A stretch of DNA of 64,000 bases from Streptomyces sp. NBC_00193. Its GTDB lineage: Bacteria; Actinomycetota; Actinomycetes; Streptomycetales; Streptomycetaceae. Position 1 is the stretch's first letter. Every line of letters begins with the position of its first letter. The stretch is from positions 1,426,001 through 1,490,000 of the forward strand of contig NZ_JAPEMM010000001.1 in assembly GCF_026342735.1 (NCBI RefSeq). The letters are read 5' to 3'. The notes below the pieces were generated by a model. It worked only from the letters and a program-made list of their open reading frames with translations, ran no database searches and was not told the origin of the DNA. The position numbers and the translations under genes are program-made. Positions 49,324 to 57,512 of this stretch are shown here, piece by piece.

Positions 49324-49776
49324 TCACGCGCCCCCGCGAACTCCCGGAACGCCGGGAACGCCCCGAGCCTCGTGCACGCCGTCGGCCGCGCCCAGCCGGC
49401 GGCCCGCCTCGGCGACGGCCGGGCGGTCCTGGTCGAGCCAGTCCACCGAGTCCAGCTCCTCGGGCCGGAGCCAGCGCAGCTCGTCGTGGTCCTCCAGCGG
49501 GAGCGGATCGCCCGAGAGCAGCCGGGCCGTCCACACGTGCAGGACGAGGCCGGGCTTCAGCGGCCACTCCCCCGGGATCCGCTCCAGCGCCTCGGTCTCC
49601 ACGCCGAGCTCCTCGCGCAGCTCACGCACCAGCGCCTCGGGTACGGATTCGCCCGGCTCGGCCTTGCCGCCCGGGAGCTCCCAGCGGCCGGCGAGCTCCG
49701 GGGGCGCGCTCCGGCGGGCGGCCAGCAGGCGCCCCTCATGACAAAGGGCTCCGCCCACGACCACTCGTACAGTCAT
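49324..49776 (-). CDS. Nudix hydrolase (MutT-like)
   Basis: A 150-residue Nudix enzyme with an intact Nudix box (GGKAEPGESVPEALVRELREELG). The N-terminal VVVGGALCHEGRLLAARRS and WELPGGK are typical of MutT-type NTP pyrophosphohydrolases that clear oxidised nucleotides, but substrate cannot be told from sequence. The C-terminus ends in a short Gly/Val/Pro repeat (GVPGVPGVRGG). No ribosome site; TAGGCT lies 6 nt upstream of the ATG, suggesting a leaderless mRNA. Confidence 0.9.
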   Translation of the reverse strand: MTVRVVVGGALCHEGRLLAARRSAPPELAGRWELPGGKAEPGESVPEALVRELREELGVETEALERIPGEWPLKPGLVLHVWTARLLSGDPLPLEDHDELRWLRPEELDSVDWLDQDRPAVAEAGRRLGAADGVHEARGVPGVPGVRGGA

Positions 49777-49782
49777 GGGCGG

Positions 49783-49788
49783 AGCCTA
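49783..49788 (-). promoter_or_regulatory. Putative -10 element for leaderless Nudix gene
   Basis: Minus-strand CATAGGCTCCGCCCATG: TAGGCT followed by 6 nt and the start codon. The EamA gene has nearly the same sequence, CATAGGCTCCGCGTCATG. Confidence 0.45.
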
Positions 49789-49817
49789 TGGCAGCGGCGA
49801 CGGGTGCGCCGCACTGC

Positions 49818-50021
49818 TCAGTTCCTCGTGCCGGTCCGGCCTGCGGTGCTGTCCTGGCCGAGCCGCTCGATCCAGTAGAGCTGCTTGTGCCCTCTGCTTT
49901 CGAGGCTGTCGGCGACCTTCTGGGCCTCGGCCCGGGTGGAGTACCGGCCGACCCGGTAGCGGTTGCCGTTGTCGTCCTCACGTATGACCAGCCACGGGAG
50001 CAGGGCACCGCTGTCGTTCAT
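49818..50021 (-). CDS. Small SPOR-like protein
   Basis: A 67-residue protein whose core (WLVIREDDNGNRYRVGRYST, then RAEAQKVADSLESRGHKQLY) resembles a single SPOR domain, the fold that binds denuded septal peptidoglycan. It has no signal peptide, so location and role are unclear. GGAGGGTG precedes the ATG. It lies 41 bp upstream of the Nudix gene on the same strand. Confidence 0.78.
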   Translation of the reverse strand: MNDSGALLPWLVIREDDNGNRYRVGRYSTRAEAQKVADSLESRGHKQLYWIERLGQDSTAGRTGTRN

Positions 50022-50181
50022 CGCGTTTCACCCTCCGCCGACGTACCTGCCCGGGAAACCGCATTGCGCATATGCCCGAGCCTACGCCCGACCTTTACTC
50101 AGCGGATACGGTTTTTCACGAAGAGGTACCTCGCAGGCGTACGCATCCGGCCATGCGTACGAGCGGGCCGTGCGCGCCGGT

Positions 50182-51873
50182 TCAGAGCCCGCGCACGGTC
50201 GGCAGCGGCAGGATCACCGCCCCGCCCGCGTCCGCCTTGCGGCACACGTCCCCGCAGGTGGCGTCGAGGGAACAACAGAGCGAGCAGATCGGGCCGGAGA
50301 CGACGGGGCAGTCGGCGATGTCCGGGAGCTCGTACGCGGACTCGCAGACGGCACAGAGGTGCGTGGCGGTGATGTCCGGGGCGGCCACGTCCGGGCCGTT
50401 GACCGTGTTCGGCCTGGCCAGGTAGTACTTCCCCTTCGTCGCCCAGGCGATCAACGGGCAGAGGACGAGCGCGAGTCCGGCCGCAATGAAGGTGGAGAAG
50501 GCCTCCGCGTATGTCCCGAAAAAGCCGAAGAAGGCGAGGATCGAGACGGTGGAAGCGATCACCATCGAGCCGAAACCGGCCGGATTGACCGAGTAGAGGT
50601 AGGCCCGCTTGAACTCGATGTACGGCGGGCTGAGCCCGAGCCGCTTGTTGATCACGAGGTCGGCGGCGACGGCGACGATCCAGGCGATGCCGACGTTGGA
50701 GTAGAAGCCCAGCAGTTTGCCGAGCATCGCGAACATGTTGAGCTCCATCAGCGTCAGCGCGATGCCGAGGTTGAGGAAGATGTACCAGACGCGGCCGGGG
50801 TGGCGGTGGGTGACCCGGGAGAAGAAGTTCGACCAGGACAGCGAGCCGCTGTAGGCGTTCGTGACGTTGATCTTGATCTGGGACACGATGACGAACAGGG
50901 CGGCGACGGGCAGTGCGAGACCGCCGAGCCAGGGGCGCAGCGCCTCCAGCTGCGGGGCGATCGGCTCCAGCGCGTGGGTCTTGCCGACGGCCTCCAGGGC
51001 GACGAAGGCGAGGAAGGCGCCGCCGAGCTGCTTGGCGGCGCCGATGATCACCCAGCCGGGACCGGCGGCGAGCACGGCGAGGTTCCAGCGGCGGCTGTTG
51101 GCCGGGGTCTTGGCGGGCATGAACCGCAGGTAGTCGGCCTGCTCGCCGATCTGCGCGATGAGCGAGAGCGCGATGCCGGTGCCGAAGCCGAAGCCGATCC
51201 AGGAGAAGCCGGAGCCGGCTCCTTCCGTCCCGCCGAAGTGCGCGAAGGCGCCCCAGGCGTCGGGGGCCTCGAAGGCGAGCACGAGGAAGGGCAGCACCAG
51301 CCCGATCAGCCAGATCGGCTGGGTCCACGCCTGCACCTTGGCGAGGGCGCCCATGCCCTTGAAGACGATCGGGATGACGATGAGCGTGGTGATCAGGTAC
51401 CCGATCTCCACGGGCAGTCCGACGGCCTGGTGCATGGCCTGGGCCATGATCGAGCCTTCGAGCGCGAAGAAGATGAAGGTGAACGAGGCGTAGATGAGCG
51501 AGGTGAGGGTGGAGCCGAAGTACCCGAAGCCCGCACCCCGGGTGACCAGGTCCATGTCCAGGCCGTACTTTGCGCAGGCGCGGGCGATGGGGATGCCGGT
51601 CAGGAAGATGACGACGGCGGCCGCCAGGATCGCGGCGGCCCCGCTGGTGAAGCCGTAGGCGAAGACGATGGAGGCGCCGATGGCGAAGTCGGCGAGGTAG
51701 GCGATGCCGCCGAGGGCGGTGCCGGCGACGGTGCCGGGGCCCCAGCGGCGGAAGGAGTGGGGCGCGTATCTGAGCGAGTAGTCCTCGCGGCTCTCGTCGG
51801 CGGCGAGCTTGGCGTAGCTCCGGCGGGGCGGTGCGGAGGCCGGGGCCGGGGCGGGGGTGGCGGTATCGGTCAT
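50182..51873 (-). CDS. NCS1-family permease (cytosine/purine/allantoin type) with cysteine-rich C-terminal tail
   Basis: A 563-residue transporter. About twelve helices cover residues 45-500, starting YAPHSFRRWGPGTVAGTALG and with FSWIGFGFGTGIALSLIAQIG in the middle, typical of NCS1 nucleobase/hydantoin:cation symporters. The last 55 residues are soluble and hold nine cysteines (CAVC, DCP, ICSLCCSLD, TCGDVC), not expected in a plain NCS1 carrier. The ATG at 51873 is preceded by TACCTT at a leaderless-like distance and no ribosome site. The GntR-family gene 458 bp upstream on the same strand may regulate it. Confidence 0.85.
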   Translation of the reverse strand: MTDTATPAPAPASAPPRRSYAKLAADESREDYSLRYAPHSFRRWGPGTVAGTALGGIAYLADFAIGASIVFAYGFTSGAAAILAAAVVIFLTGIPIARACAKYGLDMDLVTRGAGFGYFGSTLTSLIYASFTFIFFALEGSIMAQAMHQAVGLPVEIGYLITTLIVIPIVFKGMGALAKVQAWTQPIWLIGLVLPFLVLAFEAPDAWGAFAHFGGTEGAGSGFSWIGFGFGTGIALSLIAQIGEQADYLRFMPAKTPANSRRWNLAVLAAGPGWVIIGAAKQLGGAFLAFVALEAVGKTHALEPIAPQLEALRPWLGGLALPVAALFVIVSQIKINVTNAYSGSLSWSNFFSRVTHRHPGRVWYIFLNLGIALTLMELNMFAMLGKLLGFYSNVGIAWIVAVAADLVINKRLGLSPPYIEFKRAYLYSVNPAGFGSMVIASTVSILAFFGFFGTYAEAFSTFIAAGLALVLCPLIAWATKGKYYLARPNTVNGPDVAAPDITATHLCAVCESAYELPDIADCPVVSGPICSLCCSLDATCGDVCRKADAGGAVILPLPTVRGL

Positions 51874-52035
51874 ACCGCCGGAAGGTAGGGCCCGCGCGTG
51901 ACGGCCCGTCACCCTCCGGCGTTGCCCGGTGGTTACGCCCCCGGACCCGGCGTGACAGCGGGGTTACACCCCCCGCGACCCCGTGTCCGCGTTCCGGTGC
52001 GGCGCCGCTGCCAGGGGCTCCGCCCCCGGACCCCC

Positions 52036-52232
52036 GCTCCTCAAACGCCGGAGGGGCTGGATTCTGGTCGGCGTCGGCCGCACACGCGCGCAGCGCTACC
52101 GGGCGCAGCGGCGGGCCGGCGCCCCGGCCCTCGGCGCTGCGCTCCTGGACTGCCCTGCGGGCAATCCAACCGGCCAACGGCCACGTACGGGCTGGCGCGG
52201 GCCGAATCCAGCCCCTCCGGCGTTTGAGGAGC
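52036..52232. repeat. Inverted pair of the extragenic repeat
   Basis: Bases 52036-52064 are the exact reverse complement of 52204-52232 (29 bp, core CTCAAACGCCGGAGGGGCTG), separated by 139 bp. The pair fills most of the 458-bp spacer between the GntR gene and the NCS1 permease gene and may terminate GntR transcripts. It belongs to the same family as the copy at 1564-1676. Confidence 0.85.
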
Positions 52233-52331
52233 AGGGGTCCAGGGACTGGTCCCCGGCAGCGGTGCCGCACGGTGCACGGGACGGCGCACCCCGGGGCCGG
52301 CGCCCGCCCGGGCCCCGGCACGCCCCCGGGT

Positions 52332-53084
52332 TCACCGCACCGGCAGGTGGTACGCCAGGCGGTAGCGGTCGGCCGGGATGACGACGTCTGCCGTTTCCAC
52401 GGCGCGGCCGGACGCGAAGTACGTGCGCCCGATCACCAGGACCACATGCCCCGGCACCCCGCCGAGCTGCATGTTCTCCTCCGCCAGGCCCGGCCGCGCG
52501 CCGACCTCCTCGACCACGTTGTCCACGACCACGTCGATCGCGGCCATGCGGTCCACCACCCCGGATCCGCCCAGGGGGCCCTCCTCCGGCAGCATCACCG
52601 GGCTCCGGCCGGTCACGGCCAGCGGCTCCCAGGAGGTCGACAGCATCATCGCCTCGCCCGCGTCGCGGTAGACGTACCGCGTCCGCATGACCCGCTCGCC
52701 CGGCTCGATGCCGAGCCGCTTCGCGATGTCGGCCGGGGCGGCGGCCTGTTCGCTGCTGGAGTCCCAGGTGCCGCGCGCGCCCGCCTCCGCCTGCTCCTGC
52801 CGGAAGGGGGTCGATGTCCCGCCGGTGCGGTAGCCGGAGCGGGCGACGCGCCGCGGGACGGGTTGCTCGCGCACGTAGGTGCCGGATCCGGACCGGCCCT
52901 CGACCAGTCCTTCCGCCATGAGGACCTTGCGCGCCTCCAGGGCCACCGTGTCGGAGACCCCGTACTCCTCACGGATCCGGGCCTGCGAAGGGAGCCGGGC
53001 GTGCGGAGGCAGGGACCCATCGACGATCTTCCGTCGCAGATCCCCGGCGACGCGCAGATAGGCCGGCTGCTCGCCGAAAGTCAC
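52332..53084 (-). CDS. GntR-family transcriptional regulator (UTRA/HutC subfamily)
   Basis: A 250-residue regulator. The N-terminal winged helix (LRVAGDLRRKIVDGSLPPHA, RLPSQARIREEYGVSDTVAL, GLVEGRSGSGTYV) is followed by an Arg/Gly linker and a UTRA effector-binding domain (about 110-245; EPGERVMRTRYVYRDAGEAM; LAEENMQLGGVPGHVVLVIG). The effector is unknown. GTG at 53084 has GGGAG about 6 nt upstream. A perfect CAACCG-A-CGGTTG palindrome 40 bp upstream is a candidate autoregulatory operator. The NCS1 permease downstream is its most likely target. Confidence 0.9.
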   Translation of the reverse strand: MTFGEQPAYLRVAGDLRRKIVDGSLPPHARLPSQARIREEYGVSDTVALEARKVLMAEGLVEGRSGSGTYVREQPVPRRVARSGYRTGGTSTPFRQEQAEAGARGTWDSSSEQAAAPADIAKRLGIEPGERVMRTRYVYRDAGEAMMLSTSWEPLAVTGRSPVMLPEEGPLGGSGVVDRMAAIDVVVDNVVEEVGARPGLAEENMQLGGVPGHVVLVIGRTYFASGRAVETADVVIPADRYRLAYHLPVR

Positions 53085-53123
53085 AGGCCACTCCCATCAG
53101 GTTGACAGACAGCTACACCCTGG

Positions 53124-53136
53124 CAACCGACGGTTG
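53124..53136. promoter_or_regulatory. Palindrome upstream of the GntR gene
   Basis: CAACCGACGGTTG is a perfect 6-1-6 inverted repeat about 40 bp before the GntR start codon, in the range expected for an autoregulatory operator. Confidence 0.35.
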
Positions 53137-53210
53137 TCCATCGCAAGCAAGGGCCAGAGTTTCACCCGAAGTGATGAAGCCAGGTCACTCAAACCCACGC
53201 GTCACACGCG

Positions 53211-54386
53211 TTACGTGGACTCCCGGGAAGGGCTCCGGGCGGGACCCGGCGAGGTGCCCGGCGGACCCGACCCTTCCCCCTCGCGCCCCATGTCCCCCTC
53301 GGGTCCCACCAGCCACTCGGGAACCGTCGTCGACAGCCCGTACGCCCCGCGCAGCGCCTTCTCCAGCTCCACCGGCAGCGCGGCGGTCGCCCGGTCCCAC
53401 GCGTCCAGGAACGCTTCCTCGGTCTTCGCCCGCTCCGCCTGCTGCCACGCGAGCCGTGCGACCTCCAGCCGCTCCCGCTGCACCCCGGCCGGACCGGCCA
53501 GTTCGGGCCGCCCCTTCACCGTGTCCAGGAACCGCGACTCGGCGCCCAGCGCCGCATCCATCGTCCACGCCCAGCCGTTGTAGGCCTGCAGCGCGTCGGC
53601 CACCTCTTCGTCCGGCTGCTTCCCCAGCGCCTCGTCCACCTCCTTCATGACCTTCAGGAAGGCCACCTGCTCGGGCGTCAGCATGCCCGCGTCGTTGCGC
53701 AGGCTGCCGCGGTGCTCCCGGTCCGGGGTGCCGATCACGCACACGATCCGCCGGTCCCCGTAGCTCCAGCTGCGGCGCGAGGGGGCGAAGTAGTACAGCT
53801 CCGCGTACGCGGGCAGGGCCCAGGTGTCCATCGCGTACGCGTCCTGCGCGCTCCAGCAGTCCTCCGAGGCGGTGTTCCTCATCCGCTCCGCCCCGGGGAA
53901 CGTCTGCTCGCTCATCGAGGTCGCTGAGGTCACCTCCGCGTCGTGGACCTCGGCGCAGTCGATCCGGAACACGAGGGGTGCCTCGGCGAGCAGGTCACCG
54001 CCGGCCACGTTGAAGCAGTGCCCGACGCGCAGTTCGGAGGCGTCCACGAGCGTGCCCTCCACGTCCTCGCGGAGCTGCGCCGCGCGCCGGGAGCCGCTCC
54101 GTTCGCCGAGGGTGTCCAGGGCCCGTCCGAGCACGGGGAGGGCGACGGCGACGGCGAGGCTCATCACCAGCGACACCGCCAGCCCCCAGACGGCGAGCGC
54201 CTTGCCCCGTTCACCGTTCTTCCCGATCTGCACGAGGGCCACGATCGCGAAGACGATGCCGAGCGGCGGGAAGCAGAGCAGCCCGACGAGCAGGGAGGCG
54301 AGCGCGAAGCCGTTGAGCGGGCGCGGCCCGTACGCGTACCCCTGCGGGGGCGGGGCGGGCCAGTGGTGCGGGGGCTGGGTGGTCAC
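53211..54386 (-). CDS. DUF4190-domain membrane protein
   Basis: A 391-residue protein. A short Pro-rich N-terminus (PPHHWPAPPPQGYAYGPRP) precedes two hydrophobic helices of the DUF4190 type (GFALASLLVGLLCFPPLGIV; ALAVWGLAVSLVMSLAVAVA). The extracytoplasmic part holds four cysteines in a septum-formation-like domain (VGHCFNVAGG; RIDCAEVHDAEV; SEDCWSAQDAY; RRIVCVIG) and a helical C-terminus. The function is unknown. GTG at 54386 with GGAG 4 nt upstream is preferred to an upstream in-frame ATG. A UUCG-type hairpin lies just upstream. Confidence 0.8.
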   Translation of the reverse strand: MTTQPPHHWPAPPPQGYAYGPRPLNGFALASLLVGLLCFPPLGIVFAIVALVQIGKNGERGKALAVWGLAVSLVMSLAVAVALPVLGRALDTLGERSGSRRAAQLREDVEGTLVDASELRVGHCFNVAGGDLLAEAPLVFRIDCAEVHDAEVTSATSMSEQTFPGAERMRNTASEDCWSAQDAYAMDTWALPAYAELYYFAPSRRSWSYGDRRIVCVIGTPDREHRGSLRNDAGMLTPEQVAFLKVMKEVDEALGKQPDEEVADALQAYNGWAWTMDAALGAESRFLDTVKGRPELAGPAGVQRERLEVARLAWQQAERAKTEEAFLDAWDRATAALPVELEKALRGAYGLSTTVPEWLVGPEGDMGREGEGSGPPGTSPGPARSPSREST

Positions 54387-54430
54387 GGGGCTCCAGGAGG
54401 GAGGCGAACGAATGCGCGAATGGTACGCAG

Positions 54431-54460
54431 CGGGGGCGGCCGTCGAAACGGCCGCCCCCG
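54431..54460 (-). terminator. Subtilisin gene terminator (UUCG tetraloop)
   Basis: A perfect 13-bp stem (CGGGGGCGGCCGT and complement) with a loop that reads UUCG in the minus-strand transcript, an exceptionally stable hairpin, 44 nt past the protease stop. Confidence 0.85.
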
Positions 54461-54504
54461 CCGGGTTCATCGCGTCCCTACCGCACCGGGGTCGGGACCC
54501 GGGC

Positions 54505-56079
54505 TCAGAACTGGAGCGCCCAGGAGTCGATCTTTCCGGTGTCGATGTTCGCGTTGTCGTTGACCCGGAGCTTCCACACTCCGTTGGCCACCTCGGAGGA
54601 GGCGTTGACCGTGACGGACTTGATGATGTTGTCCGCGCTGCCGCCGGAGCGGTTGTGCAGGTTGTACAGGGTGCCGTCGGGGGCGACCAGGTCGACCTTC
54701 AGGTCACCGATGTAGGTGTGCTTGATGTCGACCGAGACGCTCAGCGTGGCCGGGGCGTTGCCGGAGATCCCGCTGACGGTGATCGGCGAGTCGACGGTGG
54801 AGTTGTCGGCGATCGCGTAGTCGGCGGTGTTCTCGAAGCGGGTGCCCGGGTTCGGCGGGGTGGTGGAGTTGCCGATGTTGAGCAGCCGGTTCGGGGAGCC
54901 GGTGCCGGGGCTGGTCACGACGTTCGGCGTGGCCGCGTTCACCAGGGCCGTGGAGACCTGGGCCGGGGTGGCCGTCGGGTTGGCGGCGAGGTGGAGGGCG
55001 GCGGCGCCGACCACGTGCGGGGTCGCCATCGAGGTGCCGGAGATGGTGTTCGTGGCGGTGTCGCCGGTGCCCCACGAGGAGGTGATGTTGGAGCCGGGGG
55101 CGAAGAGGTCCAGGACGGCGCCGTAGTTGGAGTAGCTCGCCTTGGCGTCGGTGCTGGTGGTGGCGCCGACGGTGATGGCCTCGGTCACGCGGGCCGGGGA
55201 CTTGGTGTTCGCGTTGGTGGACTCGTTGCCCGCCGCGACCCCGTACGTGATGCCGCTGGCTATGGAGTTGCGCACCGCGGTGTCCAGCGCGGAGTCCGCG
55301 CCGCCGCCGAGGGACATGTTCGCCACGGCCGGCTTGACGGCGTTGCGGGTCACCCAGTCGATGCCGGCGACGACCTGGGCGGTCGTACCGGAGCCGTTGT
55401 TGTCGAGCACGCGCACGCCGACGATCTTGGCCTTCTTGGCCACGCCGTACGCGGTGCCCGCGACGGTGCCGGCGACGTGCGTGCCGTGGCCGTGGCCGTC
55501 CTGGGCGGTGTTGTCGTTGTCGATGGCGTCGAATCCGTCGGAGGCGCGGCCGCCGAAGTCCTGGTGGGTCTTCCGGACGCCCGTGTCGATGATGTACGCC
55601 GTCACGCCCTCGCCGGCCTTGTCCGGGTAGGTGTAGCTCTGGTTCAGCGGCAGGGCCGCCTGGTCGATCCGGTCCAGGCCCCAGGACGGCGGGTTCGGCT
55701 GGGTGGTGTCGACGGTGAACACCCGGTTCTGCACGACCGACTTGACGGCTGGGTCGGCCGCGAGCTTCTTGGCCTGCGCCTCGGAGACCTCGATGGAGTA
55801 GCCGTTGAGGGCCGCGCTGTAGGTCCGGTCGATCCTCGCGCCGTACCGCTTGGCCACGGCCTTGCCGCTGTCGGCCGTGGAGCGGGCGGCGGAGTCGTTC
55901 AGGGTCACGATGTAGCTGCCGGAGATGGTGCCCTCCGCGCCGGCGTTCTCGATGACGCCCTGCGGGGCGAGCGGGGCCGCCGAGGCGGGTAACGCGAGTG
56001 CGGCTCCGAGGGCGAGGGCCAGTGTGGCGGTCGCTCCGATGCCGGTGATCTTCCGGCGGGTGTGACGCGTCGCGGACAT
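54505..56079 (-). CDS. Secreted S8 serine protease (subtilisin-like) with P-domain
   Basis: A 524-residue secreted protease. A twin-Arg-containing signal peptide (RHTRRKITGIGATATLALAL) precedes an I9 propeptide (SYIVTLNDSAARSTA). The catalytic domain has D165 (AYIIDTGV), H198 (GHGTHVAG), oxyanion N285 (VAAGNES) and S350 (GTSMATPH). The C-terminal proprotein-convertase P-domain covers about 415-524 (SVDIKHTYIGDLKVDLVAPD; ...KIDSWALQF). It probably degrades extracellular protein. GAGGAGG precedes the ATG at 56079. It diverges from the threonine synthase-like gene. Confidence 0.95.
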   Translation of the reverse strand: MSATRHTRRKITGIGATATLALALGAALALPASAAPLAPQGVIENAGAEGTISGSYIVTLNDSAARSTADSGKAVAKRYGARIDRTYSAALNGYSIEVSEAQAKKLAADPAVKSVVQNRVFTVDTTQPNPPSWGLDRIDQAALPLNQSYTYPDKAGEGVTAYIIDTGVRKTHQDFGGRASDGFDAIDNDNTAQDGHGHGTHVAGTVAGTAYGVAKKAKIVGVRVLDNNGSGTTAQVVAGIDWVTRNAVKPAVANMSLGGGADSALDTAVRNSIASGITYGVAAGNESTNANTKSPARVTEAITVGATTSTDAKASYSNYGAVLDLFAPGSNITSSWGTGDTATNTISGTSMATPHVVGAAALHLAANPTATPAQVSTALVNAATPNVVTSPGTGSPNRLLNIGNSTTPPNPGTRFENTADYAIADNSTVDSPITVSGISGNAPATLSVSVDIKHTYIGDLKVDLVAPDGTLYNLHNRSGGSADNIIKSVTVNASSEVANGVWKLRVNDNANIDTGKIDSWALQF

Positions 56080-56299
56080 GTGAGGGGTCCTCCTCATAGG
56101 TGGTGCGCTGCGGGGGGTGCGCAGCCGTCGGGCCTGTCGTCAGGGCATGGCTTTTAGACATGCCCATGACAATCAATTCGGCCCAACGATGCGCCGCTGA
56201 CGAAAGGTTGACCCACGGAGTCGCTCCACCACAAGAGGACAACGAACGCGTAACATCCGTGCCATACCTCGGCCATGAACGAGCAAAGGCTCACCGCAC

Positions 56300-57421
56300 A
56301 TGACGCACGCACTACCCGGCTACGTCTGCGCCGACGACGGCACCCGCGCCGACGCCCGGACGGCTCCGTGGTGCTGCCCGCTCTGTGGCGGCCCGTGGGA
56401 CCTCGACTTCGTCCCCGACCCGGCCGCCGTGCTGGATCCCGCGGCCGGGCCCCACTCGCTCTGGCGCTACGGCTCCGCCCTGCCGCTGACGGGGGCCTTC
56501 GCCGTCACGCTGGCGGAGGGGAACACCCCGCTGGTGCCCCTGTCGGAGCGGGTGCACGCCAAGCTCGACTTCCTGATGCCCACGCTGTCCTTCAAGGACC
56601 GCGGCGCGGTGATGCTCGCGGAGGTGGCGCGCCGGCTGGGGCCCGAGCGGGTGGTGGCCGACAGCAGCGGCAACGCCGGTACGGCCTTCGCGGCCTACTG
56701 CGCACGGGCCGGGCTGAGCTGCGAGGTCTTCGTGCCGGAGGGCACCTCGGCGAAGAAGACGGAGCAGATGCGCGCGCACGGCGCGACGGTGACGGTGGTG
56801 CCGGGCGGACGCGAGGCGGCGGCGGTGGCGGCCCGCGAAGCGGCCGACCTGCCGGGGGTGTTCTACGCCAGTCACGTCTTCAACCCGTACTTCCTGCACG
56901 GCACCAAGACGTACGTCTACGAGATCTGGGAGGCGCTGGGCGGCCACCTGCCCGAGGTGATCGTCGTCCCGGTCGGCAACGGCACGCTGCTGCTCGGGGC
57001 CGCGCTGGCGGTGGAGGAGCTGGCCCGTCGCGGGGTCCGCCCGCCGACGCTGATCGCCGTCCAGTCGGCGGCCGTCGCCCCGCTGGCCTCCGCCTTCCAC
57101 GCGGGCGCCGAGGACGCCGGCGCCGTCCCCCAACTCCCCACCCTGGCCGAGGGGATCGCGATCCCGGCTCCGCCGCGGGCCCGCCAGATCCTGGCGGCCG
57201 TCCGCAAGGCCGGCGGTACCTTCCTGACCGTCACCGACGAGCAGGTCCGCGCGGCCCAGCTCGACCTGGCCCGGCGCGGGCTCTTCGTGGAGCCCACGGC
57301 CGCCGCCTGCTGGGCCGCGGTCGGGCCCACCGCACCCGACGACCCCCTCCGGGGCCGCACCGCGGTCGTCCCGCTCTGCGGCGCGGGCGCCAAGACGGGC
57401 CTGGCGGCGCCGGCGGCCTGA
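56300..57421 (+). CDS. Threonine synthase-like PLP enzyme
   Basis: A 373-residue fold-type II PLP enzyme. An N-terminal zinc-ribbon-like segment (YVCADDG and WCCPLCGG) is followed by LAEGNTPLVPLSERV, PLP-lysine motif PTLSFKDRGA, DSSGNAGTAFAAYCARAG and the phosphate-binding VPVGNGTLLLGAALA. This is the architecture of actinobacterial class I threonine synthases, which convert O-phosphohomoserine to threonine. It is separated from any hom/thrB genes, so a related activity (for example diaminopropionate- or cysteate-type) is possible. ATG at 56300 is the best start; the ribosome site (AAAGG) is weak. Confidence 0.85.
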   Translation: MTHALPGYVCADDGTRADARTAPWCCPLCGGPWDLDFVPDPAAVLDPAAGPHSLWRYGSALPLTGAFAVTLAEGNTPLVPLSERVHAKLDFLMPTLSFKDRGAVMLAEVARRLGPERVVADSSGNAGTAFAAYCARAGLSCEVFVPEGTSAKKTEQMRAHGATVTVVPGGREAAAVAAREAADLPGVFYASHVFNPYFLHGTKTYVYEIWEALGGHLPEVIVVPVGNGTLLLGAALAVEELARRGVRPPTLIAVQSAAVAPLASAFHAGAEDAGAVPQLPTLAEGIAIPAPPRARQILAAVRKAGGTFLTVTDEQVRAAQLDLARRGLFVEPTAAACWAAVGPTAPDDPLRGRTAVVPLCGAGAKTGLAAPAA

Positions 57422-57499
57422 CGGGAGCGGCGGCCGACCGCGGTCCGACCGGAGCGGCCCGGTCCGGGGACCCGGCGATGGATGCAAGGGACAACGACA

Positions 57500-57505
57500 T
57501 AGGCT
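57500..57505 (+). promoter_or_regulatory. Putative -10 element for leaderless EamA gene
   Basis: TAGGCT ends 7 nt before the ATG at 57513, with no ribosome-binding site, the same layout as the Nudix gene. Confidence 0.45.
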
Positions 57506-57512
57506 CCGCGTC

